Origin: UMGS1370 sp046957575
Lineage (GTDB): Bacteria > Bacillota > Clostridia > Lachnospirales > Lachnospiraceae
Reading direction: 5' to 3'
Assembly: GCA_046957575.1 (NCBI GenBank)
Contig: JBKUOG010000006.1
Location: 62,001 to 126,000 of the forward strand
Length of the DNA stretch: 64,000 nucleotides
The notes under the pieces were generated by a model. That model was not told the origin of the DNA and did no database searches. It was given only the letters and a program-made list of their open reading frames with translations. Within the stretch, counting starts at the first letter, position 1; every line of letters starts with the position of its first letter. The position numbers were made by a program, and so were the translations under genes. Positions 51,763-60,484 of this stretch are shown here, in pieces.

Positions 51763-53810
51763 TATGCAATATCTCCCTTCTCTAGCATCTGTGAAATAAC
51801 TTCCCGTATCCGCGCCCTGGCGTCTTCTACTGTCATGCCGGTCAACTGTGCTCCGGCTACATTGCGGTGGCCGCCTCCGCCCAGATACTCCATCATCACC
51901 TGAACATTAATATCATCAATGGACCTTGCGCTGACAAAGATAGTGCCATTGTACTGGGTCAGCACAATAGAGGCCCGGATATTATTAATATTTAAAAGGT
52001 CATTGGCTGCCTGTGCCCCAATAACTGTGGGGCTGGTCAGGCCCTCTGACGGGCATTCGCTGATGGCAAACGCATCTTTATACACTTCTGCGTTTCTGAT
52101 TGCCTCTGCTTTGGCCTGGTAATCGGACATGTTGTCTCGAAACAGTTTGCGGACTCTGGTAATATCTGCCCCGCAGCGGCGTAAGAATGCTGCGGCCTCA
52201 AAGGTCCTGACTCCCGTCTGATTGGTAAAGTAATTGGTATCAATCACAATGCCGGCATACATGGCATCCGCTTCTGCTGTCTTCATCTTAATGCCATCCG
52301 CTACATACTGCAGAATCTCTGCTACCATCTCACAGGCAGAAGAGGCATATGGCTCTACATAAGACAGCACTGCATTGTCAATAATCTCACTGGACTGGCG
52401 GTGATGATCCAGCACCACAATGGTTTTTACCATACGCAGAAGTTCTGGAGAATCGGTAATGCTGGGGCGGTTTACGTCTACCACTACCAGCAGCGTATTG
52501 GCATCCACCAGCTCTGCTGCCTGCTCTCCATTTAAAAACATATCTTCCGGATAATCCGGACTGCCTGTAAACCGATCCATCATGGGTTTTACTGATGCAG
52601 TCATGTCGCTGGCAACAATATGGGCCTTTTTCCCAAGGGCAGTGGCAATCCGGAAAATCCCGACAGCTGCGCCCAGAGAGTCAATATCGCCTCTCTTATG
52701 CCCCATAATCAAAAGCCTGTCTTTTGTCTCCATCAATTCTCTTAATGCGTGGGCCTTGACTCTGGCTTTGACTCTGGTGGTCTTTTCAATCTGCTGGGCC
52801 TTTCCACCAAAATACTGAATCTTGCTGCCGCTCTTAATCACAGCCTGATCGCCTCCGCGGCCTAAAGCCATATCTATCGCAGTACGGGCAAAGTCATAAT
52901 TCTGGCTGTATGAATCGCCATTCATGCCCATGCCAATACTTAAGGTCACTGCCATCTCGTTGCCGATGTTGACGGTTTTCACATCTTCCAGAATGGAGAA
53001 TCTGTTTTCCTCTATCTTTGCTACATATTGCTGCTTAATGACAAAGAAGTATTTGTCCTTTTCCAGTTTTTTGGCAATTCCGTTCATGCTGTAAATGTAC
53101 TTATTGATCTTTCGATCGATCAGAGCTGTAAGCAGCGAACGGCGGACTTCTTCCACGCTCTCCAAAGCTTCATCATAATTGTCCAGATAAATAAGACCTG
53201 CTACCATTTTCTGATCGTCTATTTCCTTGCGGTATTTGACAATCTCCGTCTCGTCCGTCAGGTATACAGAAAGAAGGTATTCTTCTTGTCCCCCTATCCC
53301 CAGTTGATTGTCTATTACCTTTACATCACTTAATGGGACCCACTTTAAATCTACCCGATAGCGGCTGTCTCCCAATGTGCTGTGGACGCTTACCAGTTCG
53401 TCTTTATCTTCCAGGACTTCTTTTACAATCTCTGGAAACAGGGCCTGAAGGTGGCGCTTTGCATTCCTCTCCTGTCCGGTAGCTTCTGCAAATGCATAGT
53501 TCATCCACATGATCCTGCCTGTCTCGTCTGCTATGGCATAAGGCTGAACCATATCTGACAAAAGGCGTTTCTGGACCCAGCTGTATTCGGAGGCGAAATC
53601 CACCATATCGGACAAAATCGAACTGCGCTTTTTGATATACAAATATCCGGCGCCTGCTAAATAAAGGACTGTAAATGCTGCCATGGCTGCTCCGGCTTTT
53701 GTATCTATGGCCCCCACTGTCAAATTGGCGGCTATCAAAATCAGCGACAGAATCAGCGGCCACTGGAGATAGACCCTTAACTGCCCCTTCATCTTGACTT
53801 TTTCTTTCAT
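51762..53810 (-). CDS. gdpP: Cyclic-di-AMP phosphodiesterase GdpP
   Basis: A 682-residue membrane phosphodiesterase that controls cyclic-di-AMP. Two membrane segments at about 12-55, a PAS-like domain, a degenerate GGDEF domain (near 175-300) and a DHH/DHHA1 catalytic part with GHKRGDIDSLGAAVGIF, VVDVNRPS, VLDHHRQSSEI and GGGGHRNVAGAQL. All metal-binding motifs are present. It starts the operon from its own sigma-A promoter. Confidence 0.96.
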   Translation of the reverse strand: MKEKVKMKGQLRVYLQWPLILSLILIAANLTVGAIDTKAGAAMAAFTVLYLAGAGYLYIKKRSSILSDMVDFASEYSWVQKRLLSDMVQPYAIADETGRIMWMNYAFAEATGQERNAKRHLQALFPEIVKEVLEDKDELVSVHSTLGDSRYRVDLKWVPLSDVKVIDNQLGIGGQEEYLLSVYLTDETEIVKYRKEIDDQKMVAGLIYLDNYDEALESVEEVRRSLLTALIDRKINKYIYSMNGIAKKLEKDKYFFVIKQQYVAKIEENRFSILEDVKTVNIGNEMAVTLSIGMGMNGDSYSQNYDFARTAIDMALGRGGDQAVIKSGSKIQYFGGKAQQIEKTTRVKARVKAHALRELMETKDRLLIMGHKRGDIDSLGAAVGIFRIATALGKKAHIVASDMTASVKPMMDRFTGSPDYPEDMFLNGEQAAELVDANTLLVVVDVNRPSITDSPELLRMVKTIVVLDHHRQSSEIIDNAVLSYVEPYASSACEMVAEILQYVADGIKMKTAEADAMYAGIVIDTNYFTNQTGVRTFEAAAFLRRCGADITRVRKLFRDNMSDYQAKAEAIRNAEVYKDAFAISECPSEGLTSPTVIGAQAANDLLNINNIRASIVLTQYNGTIFVSARSIDDINVQVMMEYLGGGGHRNVAGAQLTGMTVEDARARIREVISQMLEKGDIA

Positions 53811-53849
53811 TCTCTTTCTCCTAAATTTGAAATTTCACAGAGTCCTTTT

Positions 53850-53878
53850 ATTATAGCATAGTTTCGCCAATTCGTCTA
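53850..53878 (-). promoter_or_regulatory. Sigma-A promoter of gdpP-rplI-dnaB
   Basis: Minus strand TAGACG (53878-53873), 17 bases, TATAAT (53855-53850). The -10 box is perfect and the -35 box moderate. It lies 40 bases upstream of the gdpP start. Confidence 0.7.
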
Positions 53879-53929
53879 TGTGGGTGTGAGACTTGGAAAG
53901 TCTCCCTGAATTATTTATTTAAATTCCGC

Positions 53930-54080
53930 GTAACAGTTCAGCCATGCGAAGATTCCGGCAGGAAAAAGCGTTGAAAACTTGTTTTCATAAGGGTTTTCCT
54001 GTCTGAATCTTCATAGGGCAGACGCCAGACGCTTCTTGTCCTCCACAGGCGGGCAAGAAGATGCATGGCTGAACTGTTAC
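53930..54080 (-). mobile_element. Palindromic MITE-like element, copy 5
   Basis: A 151-bp copy with near-perfect ends GTAACAGTTCAGCCATGC / GCATGGCTGAACTGTTAC, orientation as copies 3 and 4. Flanks AAATTCCGC (53921-53929) and AATTCCGCA (54081-54089) share AATTCCGC. It lies between the divergent gdpP promoter region and the terminator of the GGDEF gene, so it harms no gene. Confidence 0.9.
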
Positions 54081-54148
54081 AATTCCGCACAGTAACAATG
54101 TATCAACTAATATTGACAATATCCTTTTACAGCAGGAAGAAAAATTTA

Positions 54149-54180
54149 ATCCGCTTATCCTGTTTGACAATAAGCGGGAT
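54149..54180 (-). terminator. Terminator after the GGDEF gene
   Basis: Minus-strand stem CCGCTTAT / ATAAGCGG with an 11-base loop, followed by ATTAAATTTTTC. It ends the cellulose/cyclic-di-GMP gene block. Confidence 0.7.
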
Positions 54181-54200
54181 GTTGCCGAATTATTGCTGGC

Positions 54201-56153
54201 TTATTTGTTCAATGTGTCTGTATGCAACACTCTATCAAGTTTGCGTTCTTTCTTTTCTTCGTACATTTTTTGATCCGCTATACGCATCAACTCACGAAAG
54301 TCCATGCTGTCCTGTGGATAAAAGGAAATACCAACAGAAAACTCCACTGTATATTCCATATGGGGTTGATGTACAGAAAAAAACGGCCTTCCGCGCTGTG
54401 ATTTCAGGTTATCGATCCGATGTTCCAGTTCCTCATGTGACGAACTGCCATAAACAAAACAGACAAACTCATCTCCGCCCAGCCTGCCGCAGATGACCTG
54501 CCGTCCTACGACGGTGTTGAGAGATTCTGCAATTTTGCCTAAATACTCATCTCCAACAACATGACCATAGGTATCATTGATGACCTTTAAGTTGTCAGCG
54601 TCCAGCATAATCATCATGGCATGTTCGATTTGGTCGGGTGACTTAAAGAGTTCCGAAATTCTCTCCTGAAACCCCCGGCGGTTATAAAGATTAACCAAAG
54701 GATCCATTTCACTTTGGTTACGGATCTGTTCGATCTCATCCCACATCCCGGACACATCCGTCACATAATAGAACCGGCTTTGTGCTGTCTCTTCTTTTTC
54801 GATCCGAAGATAACGGGAAATGCCACAATCTTCATACAGATATATGAGTTCTTCGGGAAGTGCCGGTTTTGACACTGCTTGATCCAGTTTTTGCTGCACC
54901 AATACCAGCAGTTCTTTTTCGGAGTATGCATGGTCCACCGGGATGTTGAGCATACGAAGCATATAATCGTTGATAAAGATCTTTTTATAGGTCATATCCT
55001 GCTCAAAAATCCCCATCGGAATATTCCCCTTGCTGATGATATGGGACATTCGATCCCAGTTGGTACGGATGTTTTCCATCATACGGTTAAGATAGAATTG
55101 TAACTCTTCAAATTCTGTAATTCCAGTATTCAGGGTGATGTCCTCCAAACGGCCATCCTCATTTTGTTCCAACGCATAGTTGAATCGGCGGAGATTTCTG
55201 ACAACCTTCCAATCCAGAAACCAGCGCAGGCACTGAATAATACTTATAACTGTCACAGTAGCACAAATAAAGAATAACAGGGTCGATTCCAACGTCGCAT
55301 ATATCGGATATGTGAACAGATAAGAACGGATCAGGAGATAGTCTCCGTATTCCTGAGTGTAAATACAATATCGCTGCCCTTGATAAGACAGGTGGGAGTT
55401 TTCCTTCATCATTCTCAACAGATCAAGCCCGCCCGCTTCTTCTTCCAAATTGAGACCGATGACACGATCGTCCGTGGAGGCTACAATCTCTGATGTATTC
55501 ATATCCATGATGTGCATTTGTCCGCTGAGTTCAAAGGGCATCATTTTCAGAGCATTTTCAAGACTTTGCTCATCTATCAGTTCCAGCAGATGCCAAGGTT
55601 CCATACCGACCTGCACAATTCCGCTACCGTCATTCAGCCAGACAGCTGCATAAATCATTTCCTTTCCCTGTGCAGTGTTGGGGGTAATCCCCTGAAACAA
55701 TTTTAAGGAGCGGTCTGACAGCATAGGAAGGAAAAACTGCATTTGCTCTCCGGAGTGGAAGGTAAATCCATAATATTCCGGGTGTGTTCCTGCGAATATC
55801 TCTCCCTGTGGCGTTAAGAAATGGATCTCGTCCAAATCCAGTTTGTCTGCCAGGTCGCGGATATACTGTAAATCCACCTCCTCCACTGGGTAGTGTTCCC
55901 CAAAATAAGCCACAACCTCCGCCGAACGGATGCATTGCTGCGCAAAAAGATCTTTCTCACGTTCCAATGCGATCTTATTTGTTTCGATTAGCTGCGTAAA
56001 TTGTCCAAACATCTGAGCTGAACCTTTTTCCTGCGCCTGGTGCTGCAAATATAATTGTGCGAATATGCTGATAGGTATAAGTAAAAACATTAGGGCAAGA
56101 ATGACCAACCATGTCAGGCGCGTCAGGCGTGTCTTAATGCTTCTGTTTTTCAT
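54201..56153 (-). CDS. Membrane diguanylate cyclase with extracellular sensor
   Basis: A roughly 650-residue GGDEF protein. Membrane segments near residues 12-32 and 285-305 bracket a large extracellular Cache-like sensor; a PAS-like region precedes the GGDEF domain (about 480-640) with LYNRRGFQERI, LDADNLKVINDTYGHVVGD and the intact GRLGGDEFVCF. The inhibitory I-site RxxD is absent (RQVI at that position), so the cyclase may lack product feedback. The start at 56153 follows GGAGGG seven bases upstream; it lies inside the end of the EAL gene, implying coupled translation. Confidence 0.9.
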   Translation of the reverse strand: MKNRSIKTRLTRLTWLVILALMFLLIPISIFAQLYLQHQAQEKGSAQMFGQFTQLIETNKIALEREKDLFAQQCIRSAEVVAYFGEHYPVEEVDLQYIRDLADKLDLDEIHFLTPQGEIFAGTHPEYYGFTFHSGEQMQFFLPMLSDRSLKLFQGITPNTAQGKEMIYAAVWLNDGSGIVQVGMEPWHLLELIDEQSLENALKMMPFELSGQMHIMDMNTSEIVASTDDRVIGLNLEEEAGGLDLLRMMKENSHLSYQGQRYCIYTQEYGDYLLIRSYLFTYPIYATLESTLLFFICATVTVISIIQCLRWFLDWKVVRNLRRFNYALEQNEDGRLEDITLNTGITEFEELQFYLNRMMENIRTNWDRMSHIISKGNIPMGIFEQDMTYKKIFINDYMLRMLNIPVDHAYSEKELLVLVQQKLDQAVSKPALPEELIYLYEDCGISRYLRIEKEETAQSRFYYVTDVSGMWDEIEQIRNQSEMDPLVNLYNRRGFQERISELFKSPDQIEHAMMIMLDADNLKVINDTYGHVVGDEYLGKIAESLNTVVGRQVICGRLGGDEFVCFVYGSSSHEELEHRIDNLKSQRGRPFFSVHQPHMEYTVEFSVGISFYPQDSMDFRELMRIADQKMYEEKKERKLDRVLHTDTLNK

Positions 56154-58287
56154 GAGCATCCCTCCATTTTATAAAGTCCTCGACGGAAAGCGGAGGGGAA
56201 TATACATATCCCTGGATCAGGTCGCACCCGATTTGGTACAGAATCTCTGCCTGTTGTTGTTCTTCCACTCCTTCCGCCACCACACAGATTCCAAACTGAT
56301 GAGCGAAGTGGATGATCGCTCCAACAAGGGTTCTGGATCTTTCGTTTTCATCAATGAAGAAACTACGATCCAGTTTGATGGTATCAATGTCCAATACTCT
56401 CAGCAGAGAAAGCGCCGAGTAGCCGACCCCAAAGTCATCCAGCGATACATGCAAACCGCAGGAGTGGAAGTTGTTCACGATCTGGGAAACATATTCCAGC
56501 TGATTTCCGCTGAACAAGGTGGTTTCTGTCACTTCAATCTCAATAAGATGGTCCGGAATTTGATATGTATCTTTTATTTTCTTGTATTCCTTCCAAACCT
56601 CTGTTCCAAATTTCAGGAGTGTAAATCTGGACATATTTACAGAAATCATTATTGGTGTCCCACCGTTTTGCAGCCAGTTGGAAATCAGACGGCAGGTCTC
56701 CTCAAACATATAGAGATCCAGTTGGCTGATCTTTCCGCTGCGCTCCAGCAGGGGAATAAACTCCTTGGGATAGATCATCCCTTTTTCCGGATGAATCCAG
56801 CGAACCAGCGCCTCTGCCTGACAAGAGCCTTCCAATCCCACCTTGGGCTGCAGAAACACCTTAAAGTCGTGATTTATAATGGAATCCCGGAATAAAACCT
56901 CCAGCTCTGCTTCATAAGCAAGCTCCTGCTGCAGTGCCTGATTATAAAAACTACACAGGTTTTTTTTCTTCGCTTCTTTGGTTGCGAGAGAAGCACAGTT
57001 GATTGCAGACGGGAAATCACACGTACCACCAATCTGATAACAACCTATCGTAAAATCTAAACTTTCATGGTGATACTTTTTGTGGATATCAGAATGTATT
57101 TGGGCGATGAGCTGATGAATACGAATTTGGATATCCTTTGCAGGATCTTCCTTCAGCAGAAGAATAAAATGGTCAATGGAACTTCGGCACATGACCTCGT
57201 CTTTTTGAAGGATCTGTTGGCACATCTGATAAACAAATATCAGAGTAAGGTTCCCCTCTTCTTCGCCCCATACTTCATTGATCTTCCGAAAATTGCAGAT
57301 ATTCAGGCATACGACCACATAGGGCTGTCTCGGATTTGTCTCTAAATAATGAGTACCCGTTTTCAAAAAACCATCCCGATTCAATCCACCAGTGAGCGAG
57401 TCAGTTAAAAAGATTTTTTCCTTCCTATGCATCTCCTGTTTCATCCGCCGAATACTAAAACTGAACAAAAGAAGTGAACCGCCAAGAAGAATCAAGTAGA
57501 TACTAATATGCAGCGACATCTGCGCGATATGGTCATCCACGTTCCGAATCATGATCTGGACCCAGCTTGTCCCATTGATCGGAATTGCAGACACCATAAA
57601 CAATCCCTGTCGGATGACTGAATCTTCTCTGCTAGTTTCTGCAAGGTGCATGAGCTCTGACAGCTTCTGCTCGTTGATTGAGACACGATAGTCTTGTTTC
57701 AACTGAAAAGTGCTGCCCGTTTCGGCATCCTTTAGGATGATTACTGTATTTTCTTTGCATGGATCCGATTCATTTACTTCAAACAGTACCGACCGGGACT
57801 TTGCTCCGGCAACAATCTGCGCCAGTTTTCCATCTTTTATTACAGGAACAGCGAAAACAGCCTGTTCCTCCCCATACAGGATACAGTCGTTTTCCAGTAT
57901 GGTCTGATAGTCTTCACTCAGCTTCTGCACCAGCGCTTCTCCGTGCGGACCATACACCGACAGCATACCGAATTCGGGAGAGACTACTGCCATACTATCG
58001 AACTGCAGCACCTTTGCTTTTTGCTTTAACAATTCCTCTGTCAGCAAGAATTCCGGCATTCGGCTGAGGGAGTCTGCAAAATCCTCCAACTGCCTGCTGT
58101 GCTCTGCGATCTCTGCTGAAATTTGGGCGATATGGTATCGGTTGTTGTCCAAGAGGGAATCTTCAGCCGCCGCATTGATCTTTTGCAAAAAAAAGACCGA
58201 GTTAAAAGAAAATCCGAACAGGAGCACCAGTATGGATATGCCAACTATTTTAAAATAATTCTTATCATTCATATGTATACGCATCAT
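56134..58287 (-). CDS. Membrane EAL phosphodiesterase with degenerate GGDEF
   Basis: A cyclic-di-GMP phosphodiesterase of about 717 residues. After membrane segments and an extracellular sensor (about 30-270) comes a GGDEF domain whose active site reads RSSIDHF, hence no cyclase activity. The EAL domain carries the full catalytic set: EALVRW, SVNMSRF, EIEVTETTLF, SLDDFGVGYSAL, KLDRSFF and AEGVEEQQQAE followed by QGY. The start is uncertain: an in-frame ATG at 58344 exists, but the ATG at 58287 (MMRIH) has a better site. It follows the SnoaL-GGDEF gene and precedes the second GGDEF gene. Confidence 0.9.
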   Translation of the reverse strand: MMRIHMNDKNYFKIVGISILVLLFGFSFNSVFFLQKINAAAEDSLLDNNRYHIAQISAEIAEHSRQLEDFADSLSRMPEFLLTEELLKQKAKVLQFDSMAVVSPEFGMLSVYGPHGEALVQKLSEDYQTILENDCILYGEEQAVFAVPVIKDGKLAQIVAGAKSRSVLFEVNESDPCKENTVIILKDAETGSTFQLKQDYRVSINEQKLSELMHLAETSREDSVIRQGLFMVSAIPINGTSWVQIMIRNVDDHIAQMSLHISIYLILLGGSLLLFSFSIRRMKQEMHRKEKIFLTDSLTGGLNRDGFLKTGTHYLETNPRQPYVVVCLNICNFRKINEVWGEEEGNLTLIFVYQMCQQILQKDEVMCRSSIDHFILLLKEDPAKDIQIRIHQLIAQIHSDIHKKYHHESLDFTIGCYQIGGTCDFPSAINCASLATKEAKKKNLCSFYNQALQQELAYEAELEVLFRDSIINHDFKVFLQPKVGLEGSCQAEALVRWIHPEKGMIYPKEFIPLLERSGKISQLDLYMFEETCRLISNWLQNGGTPIMISVNMSRFTLLKFGTEVWKEYKKIKDTYQIPDHLIEIEVTETTLFSGNQLEYVSQIVNNFHSCGLHVSLDDFGVGYSALSLLRVLDIDTIKLDRSFFIDENERSRTLVGAIIHFAHQFGICVVAEGVEEQQQAEILYQIGCDLIQGYVYSPPLSVEDFIKWRDAHEKQKH

Positions 58288-58347
58288 TCCTAACATCTCC
58301 AACACAATAAAATATATAAGTTCCATCTGCCGTAAAAACAGCACAGG

Positions 58348-59289
58348 CTAATTATTCTTTTGCCTCTTGTGGCGATACAGATCTGCGTCAGCCCTTGCCA
58401 GGGCGTCTTCCAGTGATTCATTCGCCAATACCCTTGTCATTCCAATCGAGACCCCAGACCATCCAAATTGAGAGCCCATGGCTTCTTTCAGGCGTCCTTC
58501 CAGCCGTTTGACAAAACGGTCCGCATCGTTCTTTGAGTGAAATCCATCGCATAGTACGACAAACTCATCACCGCCCAATCTGCAGATGAGATCCGAAGAT
58601 CGCACGGTTTCCTCCAACACACACGCCATAGTTTTCAACACCGTATTTCCGACAAGATGTCCGCGGGTATCATTGATTCTCTTAAATTTGTCAATATCCA
58701 TCACAAATAACCACGTGCAGCAGATCGTATAGTCGGCAAAATACTTTTGGAATGCGCCATAGTTCATCAGATTCGTTAAGCTGTCTCGCTCTGCCATCAA
58801 ACGAAATGTCTGCAGAGTATCCTGAGATTCTCTGACTTGCTCCACCAGCGACTTCGGATAGTATTCACCGTCAGCTTGCTCTGTGTTTGGCGTGGATTGG
58901 TGAAGATGTATGATTTTCCAGACTTGCTCCACTTTTTTATAGAGGATCGAAAAACGGCTGTCCATGTTGATGTAAACATGTTGGTCTTCGCTTTCCCACC
59001 AGATGTGCACTCCTCCAAATACCTGAATAACCTCAGGGGTCACATACATTCCTTCGCACCAAAAGTTCCGAATTTGAAAGCGAATGTCATCATGTTCTCT
59101 GCCTTCTCTGGTCGCAGCATCTACGAACTGATCCAGATTCATGTAAACCTCATGACGTCCGGTACCAATGACTACGCAGTCTGGAGAAAATATTTCTCGG
59201 ATCCCTTCTACGATCTCGACGTCATTGCCAAGCACATATTGTTTCCATAACTGTTCCGTTTGCTTAAGAAGTTTTTCCAATTCGCTCAT
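58348..59289 (-). CDS. Cytosolic diguanylate cyclase with SnoaL-like N-terminal domain
   Basis: A 313-residue soluble protein. The first 130 residues resemble the SnoaL/NTF2-like fold (FSPDCVVIGTGRHEVYMNLD, FWCEGMYVTPEVIQVFGGVHIWWE, GYSRFSILYKKV-like end), a ligand-binding module. The C-terminal GGDEF domain has LMNYGAFQKYF, MDIDKFKRINDTRGH and CRLGGDEFVVL, with an I-site RSSD five residues before the motif, so product inhibition is expected. SnoaL-GGDEF pairings are uncommon. It is the first of three consecutive cyclic-di-GMP genes downstream of the cellulose genes. Confidence 0.87.
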   Translation of the reverse strand: MSELEKLLKQTEQLWKQYVLGNDVEIVEGIREIFSPDCVVIGTGRHEVYMNLDQFVDAATREGREHDDIRFQIRNFWCEGMYVTPEVIQVFGGVHIWWESEDQHVYINMDSRFSILYKKVEQVWKIIHLHQSTPNTEQADGEYYPKSLVEQVRESQDTLQTFRLMAERDSLTNLMNYGAFQKYFADYTICCTWLFVMDIDKFKRINDTRGHLVGNTVLKTMACVLEETVRSSDLICRLGGDEFVVLCDGFHSKNDADRFVKRLEGRLKEAMGSQFGWSGVSIGMTRVLANESLEDALARADADLYRHKRQKNN

Positions 59290-59346
59290 TTATGTTTTTA
59301 CATCCTTTTTAGATTTCTTTTTTATACATTTTGCAGTTCTCTTTTC

Positions 59347-59382
59347 TCATTTAAATGAATTTACCTATTTGTATACCTATTT
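59347..59382. promoter_or_regulatory. Palindrome and 9-base direct repeat upstream of the GGDEF gene
   Basis: A perfect palindrome TCATTTAAATGA (59347-59358) and two copies of TACCTATTT (59362-59370 and 59374-59382) lie between the endoglucanase stop and the next gene. They could be an operator or only AT-rich sequence. Confidence 0.3.
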
Positions 59383-59386
59383 AGCT

Positions 59387-60484
59387 CTAATCCTTTCCCA
59401 GTGATAAATACTTAAGAATAAACTTTCCACTATCCGTTATGTCCTCATCATTCCAGCTGTGAAGTTTGATACTGTCGGATTTAATCATAGAATACCCCTC
59501 ATCTTTGTTGCTCAGCGACCAGTTTATCCATCCAATTTTTTCTTTTTCTAAATAATCTAAAAAGTCACTGGTTTCTTTCCAATGCTGTTGCGTAATATCA
59601 TGGCTGTCCAATCCCCATTCACTAACGAATATTGGCAAGCCACTTTCAAGTCCTCTTTTAATTTCCTCCATCGCAAACTTACAATCCGAAATTCCGGCAT
59701 AATAATGATAGGTATACATAATATTCTGGTACTCTATAGGATCTTCTATTGCTTCCGAAAGTGACGTACAAAAGTTAGGCGTGCCCACCAGAATTAACGA
59801 ATTTGGGGCATGCTTCCGTATAATCGGTATGACTTGTTCCGCATAACAAACAATATCCTCATATGTCGTATCCCCATTCGGTTCATTGCAGATCTCATAA
59901 ATAATACCGGGATTGTCTCCATATCGCCTTGCGACCTCTTCCAATACATCCATCGCTTCCTCGATGTTGCGATTTGGATTTTCATCCCGAAGCACATGCC
60001 AGTCAACAATGGTATACAAGTCTGCTGCTAAAGAATTTTCGATTGCCGAGAACAGAAGTTTTTTATTTAATTCCGGTTCTTCTAAATAACCATCATTCTG
60101 TTCCACATACATGGCAATCCGAAATGTATTTGCGCCATAGTCTTTTAACGTTTTTAATGCAGAATAGTTCGTATATTCCGGATACCATGCGATACCGTGG
60201 CTGCTCACCCCCCGCAGCATGAGAGAATTTCCATTTTGATCTACTAATTGCGTTCCTTTTATGGACAGCCTTCCATGTTCTTCTATTCCGCCCTTCATAG
60301 TTCTCAAATCTTTTATTTCTTGCCGAAGTTCCTGATTTTGCTCCTGAAGAGTATGCTGTGCATCTGACAGGGTTTCATTTATTTGTTTTTGCTCATGCAA
60401 CATAAATAATAGCAAAAAAGTTGCGGCGGCAAAAATTACTGCCGCAGCCCTTGCAAGCAATCTGACTGCACTTTTCTTATACAT
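59387..60484 (-). CDS. Membrane-anchored GH5 endoglucanase (CcsZ-like)
   Basis: A 365-residue family 5 glycoside hydrolase. One membrane segment at about residues 10-28, a short coiled spacer, then the catalytic TIM barrel: LMLRGVSSHGIAWYPEY, GANTFRIAMYVEQ, VDWHVLRDENPN, the acid/base Glu in YEICNEPNGD and the nucleophile in FVSEWGLDS. Its start overlaps the cellulose synthase stop by eight bases. The gene pair fits the clostridial cellulose synthesis arrangement, in which a GH5 enzyme takes the place of BcsZ and trims nascent cellulose. Confidence 0.92.
   Translation of the reverse strand: MYKKSAVRLLARAAAVIFAAATFLLLFMLHEQKQINETLSDAQHTLQEQNQELRQEIKDLRTMKGGIEEHGRLSIKGTQLVDQNGNSLMLRGVSSHGIAWYPEYTNYSALKTLKDYGANTFRIAMYVEQNDGYLEEPELNKKLLFSAIENSLAADLYTIVDWHVLRDENPNRNIEEAMDVLEEVARRYGDNPGIIYEICNEPNGDTTYEDIVCYAEQVIPIIRKHAPNSLILVGTPNFCTSLSEAIEDPIEYQNIMYTYHYYAGISDCKFAMEEIKRGLESGLPIFVSEWGLDSHDITQQHWKETSDFLDYLEKEKIGWINWSLSNKDEGYSMIKSDSIKLHSWNDEDITDSGKFILKYLSLGKD

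Noticed and set aside
37580..54080. The repeats as a CRISPR array or as tRNA-like genes
   Set aside because: Copies are far apart, palindromic over their full length, flanked by target duplications, and lack spacers of even length.
54095..54200. Plus-strand peptide-like text (ILFDNKRDVAELLLAYLF) before the GGDEF gene end
   Set aside because: It has no start, overlaps a terminator and the real gene, and matches no family I know.
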